The position numbers were made by a program, and so were the translations under genes. A stretch of 64,000 nucleotides of DNA from Nucisporomicrobium flavum (lineage in GTDB: Bacteria; Actinomycetota; Actinomycetes; Mycobacteriales; Micromonosporaceae): the NCBI RefSeq assembly GCF_016464385.1, contig NZ_JADMLH010000010.1, positions 7,593 through 71,592 of the forward strand. The letters run 5' to 3'. The notes beneath the pieces are model-generated. The model had not been told where the DNA came from and searched no databases. It worked only from the letters and a program-made list of their open reading frames with translations. Below, one piece after another: positions 16,355 through 24,673 of the stretch (positions are counted from its first letter, which is position 1; each line of letters begins with the position of its first letter).

Positions 16355-16684
16355 GTGGCGAGCAACACCTCGAAGACCGCCCGCGCATCCGTCCGCGCCG
16401 GCCAGGCAGGCCAGGGTGGCGCCCTCAGCGTGCTCGGTGAGTTCAAGTACCTCATCCCGCTCGCGAACGGCCGTTTCGCGTACGTGCGCAACCTGACCAA
16501 CGGCAAGACCAACCACCTGAAGACCGACTCGGACGCTTTCGTCGAGGAGATCCGCAGCCTCGCCGCCGCGGGTCACGGCGCCAAGATCCGCGCCGAGATC
16601 CAGGGCCTCGACCAGACGTTCCCGCAGCACGGCTGGGGCACCACCGAGAAGCGTCTCGTCGACGCGGGCGTCTTCGAAGGCTGA
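16355..16684 (+). CDS. Small conserved actinobacterial protein, function unknown
   Basis: The 109-aa product has a Ser/Thr/Ala-rich basic N-terminus (ASNTSKTARASVRAG), then a compact domain: GEFKYLIPLANGRFAYVRNL, an acidic helix DSDAFVEEIRSLAAAG and HGAKIRAEIQGLDQTF. I do not recognise a named domain. The start is GTG with AAGGAG 9 nt upstream. A strong intrinsic terminator follows the stop, so the unit is monocistronic and probably well expressed. Confidence 0.75.
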   Translation: MASNTSKTARASVRAGQAGQGGALSVLGEFKYLIPLANGRFAYVRNLTNGKTNHLKTDSDAFVEEIRSLAAAGHGAKIRAEIQGLDQTFPQHGWGTTEKRLVDAGVFEG

Positions 16685-16702
16685 GCCTCCGCAGCGCACC
16701 AG

Positions 16703-16738
16703 GGCGCTCCCAGGGTTTCGTACCCGGGAGCGCCTTTT
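16703..16738 (+). terminator. Intrinsic terminator
   Basis: GGCGCTCCC and GGGAGCGCC form the base of a hairpin whose upper stem pairs GGGT with ACCC around a TTCGT-type loop, and TTTT follows at once. It starts 18 nt after the stop of the small protein gene. This is the most canonical terminator in the window. Confidence 0.88.
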
Positions 16739-17082
16739 CGCATCCACCGAAGATCACGACAAGTTGATCAGCCAGGGCCGGGCCGAGCGAAAAGCCGGGC
16801 CGAGGCGGACGGAAAGCCAGGCCAAGGTCGACAGGCAGGCCGGGGACCGACCGCAAGGCCAGGCACGGACCCCAGAGCCCGGCCACAGCCGAAGGCTGGG
16901 CCGGGCAGGGCAGGCAAGCGCTGAAGGCAGGGCCGGGCACGCTGCAAATTGGGCCGGGCTAAAGCCGGGCTGGGCTGGGCTCGCTGACGGCTGGGCGGCC
17001 CGGGGTTGAAAGCCCGGCCACACGAGCGCCGAAAGCCACACCGAAGCCGGCCGACAGCCAGGAGCGAACCGGGGCCGGCGGC
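16739..17082. other. Gene-free GCCGGGC-rich intergenic tract
   Basis: Between the terminator and the carbonic anhydrase stop, GCCGGGC, GGGCCGGGC and AAAGCC motifs recur at irregular 10-30 bp spacing, with GGGCTGGGCTGGGCTCG near 16970. The tract has no coding character in any frame. It resembles the degenerate repeat tracts at 13156 and 15318 in style but not in unit. Confidence 0.65.
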
Positions 17083-17775
17083 TCAGGTCAGGAGCTCGAC
17101 CGCACCGGTGTCGAGGTCGTACACCGCACCCGCGATGCTCACCTTCCCCGCTGCCACCGCCTCCGGCACGCCGGCGATGTCGCGCATGCGGCGTACGGTC
17201 CGGGTGACGTGGGCGCGCATCGCCTTGGCCGCCACCTCCGGGTCGTCGAGGCCCACGCTGTGGACCGCCGGGGCGATCTCGTCGACCAGGTAGCCCAGGT
17301 CGCCGCCCGGGTTGTCGCCCGCGCGCAGCGCCTGCACGGTCGCGTCGACCGCGCCGCAGCGTGCGTGGCCCAGGATCATGATCAGGGGAACGTTGAGGGC
17401 GGAGACCGCGAAGCCGACCGAGCCCAGCACCGCGCGATCCACGACGTGGGCGCCGGAGCGGACCACGCAGATGGAGCCGAAGGTCTGGTCGAAGATCGCC
17501 TCGAGCGGCACCCGGGAGTCGATGCAGCCCACGACGACCGCGTGGGGCAGCTGACCGCCGGAGGCGGCGGCCGCAGCGGAGACGTCGTGGCCGTGGATCG
17601 GCTCGCCGGTGACGAAGCGGCGGTTGCCCGCCATCAGCTCGGCGAGGGCGTCGGCGGGCCGCGTGATCCGCTCCTGGACGACGGCGGTCCCGGCCGGTGC
17701 CGGGGAGACCGGTACGGCGTCGGGTACGGAAGGCGCGGAGGCCGTGGGCAGCGAGGCAGGTGTCGGACCCGTCAT
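17083..17775 (-). CDS. Beta-class carbonic anhydrase
   Basis: The 230-aa enzyme interconverts CO2 and bicarbonate. The zinc site is complete: Cys84 in VGCIDSRVP, His137 and Cys140 in LGHARCGAVDA, with the Asp86-Arg88 dyad. Residues 1-35 are a Pro/Ala/Ser-rich extension (MTGPTPASLPTASAPS) that lacks a hydrophobic core, so the protein is probably cytosolic. Bicarbonate is a substrate of acyl-CoA carboxylases such as the one 4 kb away, though no operon links them. It is divergent from the alpha/beta hydrolase gene with a 194-bp gap. Confidence 0.93.
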   Translation of the reverse strand: MTGPTPASLPTASAPSVPDAVPVSPAPAGTAVVQERITRPADALAELMAGNRRFVTGEPIHGHDVSAAAAASGGQLPHAVVVGCIDSRVPLEAIFDQTFGSICVVRSGAHVVDRAVLGSVGFAVSALNVPLIMILGHARCGAVDATVQALRAGDNPGGDLGYLVDEIAPAVHSVGLDDPEVAAKAMRAHVTRTVRRMRDIAGVPEAVAAGKVSIAGAVYDLDTGAVELLT

Positions 17776-17926
17776 GGCTCCGATTCTCTACGAACCGGGG
17801 CCGCAGCACAGGCGGTGCGAGCGACATCACGTCCCGAAGGCCGTACGCGTGCTCGGAGCAGCCTCAAGGCGCGGTGGAAGATCCGACCGGACGGTGGCTT
17901 TTCCGGCGATCGAGAGTGATGCTGAT

Positions 17927-17938
17927 TACCCGTGGGTA
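17927..17938. promoter_or_regulatory. TACCC-GT-GGGTA palindrome before the hydrolase
   Basis: Five-base perfect arms around GT sit 31 bp upstream of the hydrolase ATG, in the shared gap with the carbonic anhydrase gene. Size and symmetry suit a TetR-type operator or a -10-overlapping site. No regulator gene lies next to it. Confidence 0.35.
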
Positions 17939-17969
17939 CAACGGGGCCGTGCGATACACGGAGGTGCCC

Positions 17970-18923
17970 ATGTCGGAACGCTCGGAGCTCACTCTCGCCG
18001 ACGGCGTACGACTGCAGGTCGAGACGTCCGGTCCGGTGGACGCGCCGGTCACGGTCGTGCTGCTGCACGGATGGTGCCTGGACCGCCGTACGTGGCACCA
18101 CCAGATGAGCGCTTTCGCGGGCGAGGACGTACGGGTGGTCGCGTACGACGCGCGGGGGCACGGGCTTTCCGGTGCCACCCGGCTGCGCTCGGCGACGGTG
18201 GGACAGCTCGGGGCCGATCTGGCGGAGGTGCTGGACGCGTACGCCCCTTCGGGCCCCGTCGTTCTGGCGGGGCATTCGCTGGGCGGTATGACGATCATGG
18301 AGTACGCCGACTTGCACCGGGAGCACTTCGCGCAGCGGGTCGCCGGCCTGGTGTTCGTCTCCACGACGGCGGAGGGCGCGACCCACACCCATTACGGCCT
18401 GCCCACCACGTTGACGCCGATCCTGCGGCTCGCGGAGCAGACCGGCGCCGGCGTCCTGGCCCGGCTGGGCGCGCGGCGGCCGCACCGCACGGTCCTGCCG
18501 GCGCTGCGGCCGGGGGTGCGGTGGCTGCTCTTCGGCGACGAGTACGACGATCACGACCTGCAGGTGGTCATGTCCGGGGTGGGCCGGGCCTCGCTGCGCT
18601 CGATCGGCGGCTTCCGGAACTCGGTGGGCAGCCAGCACCGCCTCGACACGCTCGCGACCCTGGGTGACGTACCCGCCGCGGTGCTGGTCGGCGACCGGGA
18701 CCGGCTGACCCCGCCGCCGTGCGCGGAGTCCATCGCGGAGGCCCTGCCCGGCACGGAGCTGACGGTGTGCGCGGGCGCCGGGCACATGCTGATGATGGAG
18801 CGCCCGGAGCTGGTCACCACGGCGCTGAGCGAGGTCGTCGCGAAGGCGGCGGACAGCACCGCCGCGCAGCGCCGCCGCCGGCTGAGCCGCGCCCGCCGCG
18901 ACGGCTACGACCAGGCGGCCTGA
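17970..18923 (+). CDS. Alpha/beta hydrolase
   Basis: A 317-aa cytosolic hydrolase. LLHGWCLDRRTW is the oxyanion loop and Ser103 in LAGHSLGGM is the nucleophile. LVGDRDRLTPP carries the acid (Asp242 or Asp244) and His272 in GAGHMLMMERPE completes the triad. The C-terminus is Arg-rich. Substrate is unknown; esterases, lactonases and haloperoxidase-like enzymes share this pattern. ATG 17970 was chosen because CGGAGG lies about 6 nt upstream and the longer frame is N-terminally out of character. Confidence 0.9.
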   Translation: MSERSELTLADGVRLQVETSGPVDAPVTVVLLHGWCLDRRTWHHQMSAFAGEDVRVVAYDARGHGLSGATRLRSATVGQLGADLAEVLDAYAPSGPVVLAGHSLGGMTIMEYADLHREHFAQRVAGLVFVSTTAEGATHTHYGLPTTLTPILRLAEQTGAGVLARLGARRPHRTVLPALRPGVRWLLFGDEYDDHDLQVVMSGVGRASLRSIGGFRNSVGSQHRLDTLATLGDVPAAVLVGDRDRLTPPPCAESIAEALPGTELTVCAGAGHMLMMERPELVTTALSEVVAKAADSTAAQRRRRLSRARRDGYDQAA

Positions 18924-19067
18924 CCGGGAGGCAAAGGGTCGCAAATCAGTCGTCAGGCGTGCCGCCGTCGACTCGACCACCCCGATAGGAGTAAGTTCGA
19001 TTGCCCCCTTCGCACGGTACGCGGCGGCGGCAGCCAGCTGATCCACAAGCGGGGAGCACTGACCGAC

Positions 19068-21197
19068 TTGAGCGACGCCCATGTCCTGCAGCAGGAGATC
19101 GCTGCCGAGCAGAAGCACGTCGACCGGGTGTACGCCCGCCTGGCCGAGCTTCGCCGGGAGGCGTCCCGCGCCGAGAAGGAGGGCTACAAGCTCGCCGGCG
19201 TGGGCACGTTCGGCGCCCTCGTGGAGCGCGACGCGATGGTGTTCCACGCGGCGCGGCGGCGGCACGCGCTCGACACCGAGTACGAGGGGCTGGTCTTCGG
19301 CCGCCTCGACCTGAAGACCGGCGCGGTGCACTACGTGGGCCGCATGGGCATCCGCGACGAGGACTCGCAGTCGCTGGTGGTGGACTGGCGGGCCCCGGCC
19401 GCTGCCGCGTTCTACCGGGCGACGCCCGCCGAGCCGCTCGGGGTGGTCCGGCGCCGGATGATCCAGTCGGCGCGTGAGCACGTCACGAACATCGAGGACG
19501 ACCTGCTGGACCCGGAGGCGGCGCCGCCGGACATGCGCGTGGTCGGTGACGGCGCCCTGCTGGCCAGCCTCTCCAAGGCGACCGGGCGCGGCATGCGCGA
19601 CATCGTCGCCACGATCCAGCGCGAGCAGGACGAGGCGATCCGCTCCCCCGCGTCCGGCGTGACGATCGTGACCGGCGGGCCGGGTACGGGCAAGACCGCC
19701 GTCGCGCTGCACCGGGCCGCGTACCTGCTGTATTCGGACCGGGGCCGCTTCGCCGGCGGCGGCATCCTGGTGGTCGGGCCGTCCGGGGTGTTCGTGGACT
19801 ACATCGCGACCGTGCTGCCGTCGCTGGGCGAGGACACCGCGACGCTGCGGTCGCTGGGCTCGCTGGTCCCCGGGTACGACGCCACCCGGGTCGACCCCAC
19901 CGAGGTGGCGGCCATCAAGGGCTCGCTGCGGATGCGCCGGGTGCTCGAGCGCGCCTCGCACGACGCGGTGCCGGGCGGGCCGACCGAGCTGCGCCTGCTG
20001 TACCGGGGCACGCTGCTGCGCCTGGACGCCGCCGAGCTGGATCGCGTACGGCGGAAGGCGCTGCCGCGCGGCGCGCGCCGCAACGAGGTCCGGGGCACCG
20101 GTTTCGACCGGATCTTCGACGCGCTGTGGGCGCAGGCGCGCGGTGCGGTCCGCAACCTGCCGGAGAAGCCGGAGTTCGAGTCGGAGCTGGCCGACCGCGC
20201 CGACTTCCGGGACTTCCTGCGCGCCTGGTGGCCGCGGTTCACGCCGATGCGGGTGCTGCGGTGGCTGGCGGAGCCGGCCCGGCTGCGGGCGTACGCGAAC
20301 GGGCTGTTGTCGAAGGACGAGATCGCGCTGCTGCAGGGCTCGTTCGACGGCCTGGCGGAGCACGGCCCGACGATCGCGGACGTGGCGCTGCTCGACGAGC
20401 TCGACGAGCTGATGGGCCGGCCGCGCAGGGCGCAGCAGAAGACGAAGAACCCGTTCCACGTCCGCGACGGCGTGCAGGAGGTCAGCACGTACGCGGACCG
20501 CCAGGCCGCCGCCCGCGCGCAGGCTGTGCAGCGCGAGGAGGACTACCGCGACTACGCCCACGTGGTGGTGGACGAGGCGCAGGACGTGTCACCCATGCAG
20601 TGGCGCATGATCGGCCGGCGGGGCGCGTACGCGTCGTGGACGATCGTCGGTGACCCGGCGCAGACGGCCTGGTCGGGCGATGTCGGCGAGCTGGACCGGG
20701 CGCGCGAGAAGGCGCTGGGCTCGCGTAAGCGCAACACGTACGCGCTGACCACCAACTACCGGAACTCCTCGGAGATCTTCGCGGTGGCGGCCCGGGTGAT
20801 CCGCACGATCATGCCGGACCTGCCGCTGCCCCGGGCGGTGCGCAGCACGGGCGTGGAGCCGGTCGACCTGGTCGTGCCGGCCGGGGAGCTGCCCGAGGCG
20901 GCGCGGCAGGCGGCGGAGAAGCACCTCGCCGACGTGGACGGCACGATCGGTGTGATCACGCCGGTGCCGCGGCGCGACGAGATGGCCGCGTGGGTGGCCG
21001 GGCTGCCGGAGCGGGTCCAGGTCGTGACCGCGCTGGAGGCCAAGGGCATGGAGTACGACGCGGTGGTGCTGGTCGAGCCGGCGGAGATCGCCACGGATGC
21101 CAGCGGCGTGCGGACGCTGTACGTCGCGCTGTCCCGCGCGACGCAGCGGCTCACCACCGCCGGCACCCGGCCCTGGCAGAGCCTTCAGGCCGTTTGA
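19068..21197 (+). CDS. helR: HelD/HelR-like RNA polymerase recycling ATPase
   Basis: A 709-aa UvrD-like superfamily 1 ATPase of the HelD/HelR type, which binds RNA polymerase, releases it from stalled complexes and in HelR can displace rifampicin. The N-terminal 60 residues form the coiled coil that enters the secondary channel (QQEIAAEQKHVDRVYARLAE). Walker A is GGPGTGKT (203-210), Walker B VVVDEAQDV (499-507), and motifs GDPAQTAWSG, TTNYRNSSEIF and YVALSRATQRL follow in order. The TTG start at 19068 has GGGGAG 11 nt upstream; a nearby ATG is out of frame. I see no rifampicin-associated inverted repeat upstream. The gene ends 9 bp before a convergent one. HelD versus HelR function cannot be settled here. 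Confidence 0.87.
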   Translation: MSDAHVLQQEIAAEQKHVDRVYARLAELRREASRAEKEGYKLAGVGTFGALVERDAMVFHAARRRHALDTEYEGLVFGRLDLKTGAVHYVGRMGIRDEDSQSLVVDWRAPAAAAFYRATPAEPLGVVRRRMIQSAREHVTNIEDDLLDPEAAPPDMRVVGDGALLASLSKATGRGMRDIVATIQREQDEAIRSPASGVTIVTGGPGTGKTAVALHRAAYLLYSDRGRFAGGGILVVGPSGVFVDYIATVLPSLGEDTATLRSLGSLVPGYDATRVDPTEVAAIKGSLRMRRVLERASHDAVPGGPTELRLLYRGTLLRLDAAELDRVRRKALPRGARRNEVRGTGFDRIFDALWAQARGAVRNLPEKPEFESELADRADFRDFLRAWWPRFTPMRVLRWLAEPARLRAYANGLLSKDEIALLQGSFDGLAEHGPTIADVALLDELDELMGRPRRAQQKTKNPFHVRDGVQEVSTYADRQAAARAQAVQREEDYRDYAHVVVDEAQDVSPMQWRMIGRRGAYASWTIVGDPAQTAWSGDVGELDRAREKALGSRKRNTYALTTNYRNSSEIFAVAARVIRTIMPDLPLPRAVRSTGVEPVDLVVPAGELPEAARQAAEKHLADVDGTIGVITPVPRRDEMAAWVAGLPERVQVVTALEAKGMEYDAVVLVEPAEIATDASGVRTLYVALSRATQRLTTAGTRPWQSLQAV

Positions 21198-21206
21198 GGG
21201 CGTTCG

Positions 21207-22133
21207 TCAGGGTCGCGGCACGCCGACGGCGGTGTACGGGGTCGTCGGCGTGGGCGTGGTGGTGAAGCGCGCGTTCGGCAGGTAGAGGCGCTTGCCGTAC
21301 TCGGCGATCGTGGTGGGGACGTCGAAACCGGGGCTGGTGGTGCGGCTGACCACGGTGCCCTTCGTGGCGTGCCGGTTCAGCTGGATCTTCGCGATGACGT
21401 TGAGCCGGTTCTGCACGACGTACAGGGTGGTGCCCCGCAGCCACAGGCCGTCGCCGTTGGGCACCGACTCGCCGCCGAGGTCGATCTCCCTGGTCACGCC
21501 GCTGTACGACGTACGGAAAAGCTTGCCCGTGCCGGACTGCACGACGATCAGGCCGCGCCCGTCCGGGGTGCCCGTGATGCCGTTGGCGTTGATGCCGTCG
21601 GCGTAGACGATGTCGCCGGTCAGCGACACCGGCACCGCCTCGGCGGGCAAGCTGCCGTGGCGGCCGAGTGGCAGCCTGAACAGCACCGGGTTGGTCGAGT
21701 CGGTGAACCAGGCCGCCCCGGCGGTGAGCGTGACGTCGTTGATGAACGACGGCACGGTCTGCAGCCGGTACGACCGCAGCACCCTGCCGGACGCGGCGTC
21801 GAGCACGCGGGCGTCGCCCCCGCTGCCACCGGCGACGAACAACCGGCCGCGGTGGTCGAGCTTCATGCCGAGCGACGGCGTGCCGGGACCCTGGCTGATC
21901 ACCTGACCGTGGCCGGTGCGCAGGCTCACGCGGTAGATGTCGCCGTCGGCGCGGGAGCCGAAGTAGGCGTACGGCAGCCCGCCGACGGCGATGCCCTCCG
22001 GCTGGAAACCGTCCGGGAGCTGGATCACCGTCGGCCATGAGCCGCTGGGGGTGGGAGTGGCGGCGGCGGACGGCGCGGCGCCGGTGACCGCGAGCGCGGT
22101 CAGGGCAACAATCGCGATGGTGCGTCTGGACAT
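21207..22133 (-). CDS. Secreted ScyD/ScyE-like beta-propeller protein
   Basis: A 308-aa exported protein with a Sec signal (MSRRTIAIVALTALAVTGAA, cleavage near PSAAATP). The mature part is a series of propeller blades: LPDGFQPEGIAVGG, GHGQVISQGPG, LGMKLDHRGRLFVAGG, GITGTPDGRGLIVVQSGTG and DGLWLRGTTLYVVQN. This pattern is found in SMP-30/gluconolactonase-like and ScyD/ScyE family proteins. No enzyme activity can be assigned. ATG 22133 has GGAGGG 9 nt upstream and matches the signal peptide; a longer frame starts at 22202. Confidence 0.83.
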   Translation of the reverse strand: MSRRTIAIVALTALAVTGAAPSAAATPTPSGSWPTVIQLPDGFQPEGIAVGGLPYAYFGSRADGDIYRVSLRTGHGQVISQGPGTPSLGMKLDHRGRLFVAGGSGGDARVLDAASGRVLRSYRLQTVPSFINDVTLTAGAAWFTDSTNPVLFRLPLGRHGSLPAEAVPVSLTGDIVYADGINANGITGTPDGRGLIVVQSGTGKLFRTSYSGVTREIDLGGESVPNGDGLWLRGTTLYVVQNRLNVIAKIQLNRHATKGTVVSRTTSPGFDVPTTIAEYGKRLYLPNARFTTTPTPTTPYTAVGVPRP

Positions 22134-22267
22134 GGGGTGGTTCCCTCCAGGCGAGGCGGTTTGTCGTGGAGTGGATACCCCGGGATCGACAATCGAGTTC
22201 AACTTGCATACATAGCGATACGAACATACGTTTGCCGAGGCACGGGGCGAGGACGGAAGGTGGGGGC

Positions 22268-23185
22268 ATGGGAGCCGGGCACGACCACGGCGGGCAGGCG
22301 CTGCGCGCGGGCGAGCGCCACCGCTCGCGGCTGTGGTGGGCGGCCGGGCTGCTGGCCGCGTTCATGCTGGTCGAGGCGGCCGCCGCGCTGCTGAGCGGAT
22401 CGCTCGCGCTACTCTCCGACGCCGGGCACATGTTCACCGACGTCCTCGGCATCGCCATGGCCCTCGCGGCCATCCACGCCGCCGGCCGTGCCGGAACCGA
22501 CTCCCAGCGCACCTTCGGCCTCTACCGGCTCGAGGTGCTGGCCGCGCTGGGCAACGCGCTGCTGCTCACCGGCGTCGCCGTCTACGTGCTGGTCGAGGCC
22601 GTCCGGCGGTTCTCCGACCCGCCGGAGGTGCCGGCCGGGTCGATGCTCGTCGTGGCCGTCGGCGGCCTGGTGGTCAACCTGATCGCGTTCGCGCTGCTGC
22701 GCTCCGGCGCCAAGGAGAGCCTCAACGTGCGCGGGGCGTACCTCGAGGTCGTCGGCGACCTGCTGGGCTCGGCGGGCGTCATTCTCGCGGCGATCGTCAT
22801 CGCGACCACCGGCTGGGCGTACGCGGACCCGATCGTGGCCGTGGTCGTCGCGCTGATGATCCTGCCCCGGACGTTCGCGCTCGCCCGCTCCGCCGTGCGC
22901 ATCCTGGTCCAGGCCGCCCCGGCGCACCTCGACATGACCCGGGTGCGCGACCGGCTCGCCGCCGTGCCGGGCGTCTGCGACGTGCACGACCTGCACGTCT
23001 GGACGCTCACCTCCGGCATGGACGTGGCGTCGGCGCACCTGAGCCTCGTCCCGGACGCCGACCTCGGAGCGGTCCTTGCGTCCGCCCGCGAGGCGCTGCA
23101 CGATGACTTCCACATCGACCACGCGACGCTGCAGGCGGAGCCGGTCAGCGCGGGCCACCGATCCTGTACGCCCGCGGGCTGGTGA
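22268..23185 (+). CDS. Cation diffusion facilitator metal exporter
   Basis: A 305-aa CDF transporter that exports divalent metals by proton exchange. It has a His-bearing N-terminus (MGAGHDHGGQ), six transmembrane segments and a cytoplasmic domain with VCDVHDLHVWTLTSGM. Transport-site residues are His54 and Asp58 in SDAGHMFTD (TM2), and Glu160 and Asp164 in AYLEVVGDLLGS (TM5). The TM5 position is His in the classic zinc exporters, so this is an HD-ED site and its metal preference is uncertain. Upstream, A/T-rich DNA (22200-22240) with AAC-ATAC-GTT symmetry probably holds the promoter shared with the divergent propeller gene. Confidence 0.9.
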   Translation: MGAGHDHGGQALRAGERHRSRLWWAAGLLAAFMLVEAAAALLSGSLALLSDAGHMFTDVLGIAMALAAIHAAGRAGTDSQRTFGLYRLEVLAALGNALLLTGVAVYVLVEAVRRFSDPPEVPAGSMLVVAVGGLVVNLIAFALLRSGAKESLNVRGAYLEVVGDLLGSAGVILAAIVIATTGWAYADPIVAVVVALMILPRTFALARSAVRILVQAAPAHLDMTRVRDRLAAVPGVCDVHDLHVWTLTSGMDVASAHLSLVPDADLGAVLASAREALHDDFHIDHATLQAEPVSAGHRSCTPAGW

Positions 23186-23248
23186 ACCGGGTCCCGAAAC
23201 CTCCTCACATCCCTACACTTGGTCACTGACCAAGAGCGGAGGGACATC

Positions 23249-23560
23249 ATGACTCAGTCGGTCATCCATCAACCCCGAGTGGCCTGGGACGGCGCCCGCG
23301 CGTTCGTCCGGGCCGCCGGCGGGCCGGGCTACGACGCCTTCGCCGGACGCATCCTCAGCCGGCTCGGCACCGAGCTCTACGGCGAACTGTCCAACACCCG
23401 CCAGCGCCTGCTCGCGGCGTCGGTGGAGAGCAGCGACAACGACCGCTTCGCCGTGGACATCGAGGCCAGCCGGTGGCGCGTACGCCTCGAGGACCTGCTG
23501 CGCAACCGCCCGGACCTCATTCCCGTGGTCCAGCAGCTCACCGAGGCGGCGCCCCGGTAG
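23249..23560 (+). CDS. Small helical protein of unknown function
   Basis: A 103-aa soluble protein, no family recognised. It reads as helical with a central Arg/Leu-rich stretch (FAGRILSRLGTELYGEL, NTRQRLLAASVESSDND, RWRVRLEDLLRNRPDL). The start ATG has CGGAGGG about 6 nt upstream, and an earlier frame adds ten residues. It lies 48 bp before the methyltransferase gene on the same strand and may share its transcript. Confidence 0.7.
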   Translation: MTQSVIHQPRVAWDGARAFVRAAGGPGYDAFAGRILSRLGTELYGELSNTRQRLLAASVESSDNDRFAVDIEASRWRVRLEDLLRNRPDLIPVVQQLTEAAPR

Positions 23561-23607
23561 CGCCGGACCCTCGCCAGGACGGGGTGCCATTTGGGATCAT
23601 CTGCACC

Positions 23608-24624
23608 ATGGTGACCCCCACGCCCCTCATGGACCTGGTGACCGGTTTCTGGAGCTTCAAGACGTTCGCCGCCGCGGTGGAGCTCGACCTGTTCAGCAAG
23701 CTCGCCGGCGGGCGCACGCTGACCGTGGCCGACGCCGAACGCGAACTCGGCCTCCCCGAACGGCCCGCCGACCTGCTGTTCACCGCGTGCGCCTCGCTGG
23801 GCCTGCTCGAACGGGCCGGCGAGGGCTACCGCAACTCACCGCTCGCCGAGGAGTTCCTCGTCCGCGGACGGCCGTACTACTTCGGCGGCCAGGTGAGCTA
23901 CTGCGACCAGCGCACCTACCTGCCGTGGCACCGCGTCGGCGAGGCGCTGCGCGCGGACAAGCCGCTGACCTGGGATCCGGCGAGCCAGGAGTCCATGTTC
24001 ACCACGGCGGACCCGGAGCTGCTCGGGACGTTCTGGGAGGCGATGCACTCCACGTCGATCTTCACCGCCCGGGCGCTGGGCGAGGCCGTGGACCTGGGCG
24101 CGTGCCGGCGGCTCCTGGACGTGGGCGGCGGCTCGGGGGCGTACCCGATCGAGCTCTGCGGCCGTTTCCCCGCGCTGACCGCGACCGTGCTGGACCTGCC
24201 CCACGTCTGCGAGCTGGCCGCGGGAAAGATCGCCGCGGCCGGGCTGACCGACCGGATCACCACGGCGCCCGGCGACTTCCTGCGCGACACCGCCCTGCCG
24301 GGCGGGCACGACGTGCTGCTGCTGAGCATGATCCTGCACGACTGGGACGCGGCGACGAACCGGAAGCTGCTGGTCAAGGCGTACGCGGCTCTGCCCGCCG
24401 GCGGCCTCGTGATCATCTCCGAGTTGCTGCTCGACGCCGACCGCACGGGACCCGCGCCGGCCGCGCTGATGGGGATGAACATGCTCGTCGAGACCGAGGG
24501 CGGGCGGAACTATTCGGACGCCGAGTACGCGGAGTGGCTGGCCGGCGCGGGCTTCGCGGACATCCGTACGGTCCGCTTCGACGCTCCCGGCGCCAACGGC
24601 GTCGTCCTCGGCCGCAAGCCGTAA
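23608..24624 (+). CDS. SAM-dependent O-methyltransferase
   Basis: A 338-aa class I methyltransferase of the plant/hydroxyneurosporene O-methyltransferase type. Residues 1-95 are the winged-helix dimerisation domain (FKTFAAAVELDLFSKLAGG, ERPADLLFTACASLGLLE). The Rossmann part has the SAM motif LLDVGGGSGAYPIEL, ATVLDLPHV, the GDFLRD segment, and ILHDWDAATNRKLL containing the catalytic His. Such enzymes methylate aromatic or polyketide hydroxyls. No biosynthetic cluster surrounds it, so the substrate is unknown. ATG 23608 is chosen; GTG 23611 or a slightly earlier GTG (23584) are possible. Confidence 0.88.
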   Translation: MVTPTPLMDLVTGFWSFKTFAAAVELDLFSKLAGGRTLTVADAERELGLPERPADLLFTACASLGLLERAGEGYRNSPLAEEFLVRGRPYYFGGQVSYCDQRTYLPWHRVGEALRADKPLTWDPASQESMFTTADPELLGTFWEAMHSTSIFTARALGEAVDLGACRRLLDVGGGSGAYPIELCGRFPALTATVLDLPHVCELAAGKIAAAGLTDRITTAPGDFLRDTALPGGHDVLLLSMILHDWDAATNRKLLVKAYAALPAGGLVIISELLLDADRTGPAPAALMGMNMLVETEGGRNYSDAEYAEWLAGAGFADIRTVRFDAPGANGVVLGRKP

Positions 24625-24673
24625 ATCTCCCGATCAGTCCCGCACCTCAGGCCAAAGGCGTAAAACTGTCCCC

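Noticed and set aside
16739..17082. Possible small Ala/Gly/Arg-rich genes in the GCCGGGC tract
   Set aside because: The frames are low complexity on both strands, lack ribosome sites and follow the repeat pattern.
17772..20561. A 929-codon minus-strand frame opposite the hydrolase and HelR genes
   Set aside because: No domain or signal is visible, and the plus-strand genes have complete motif sets.
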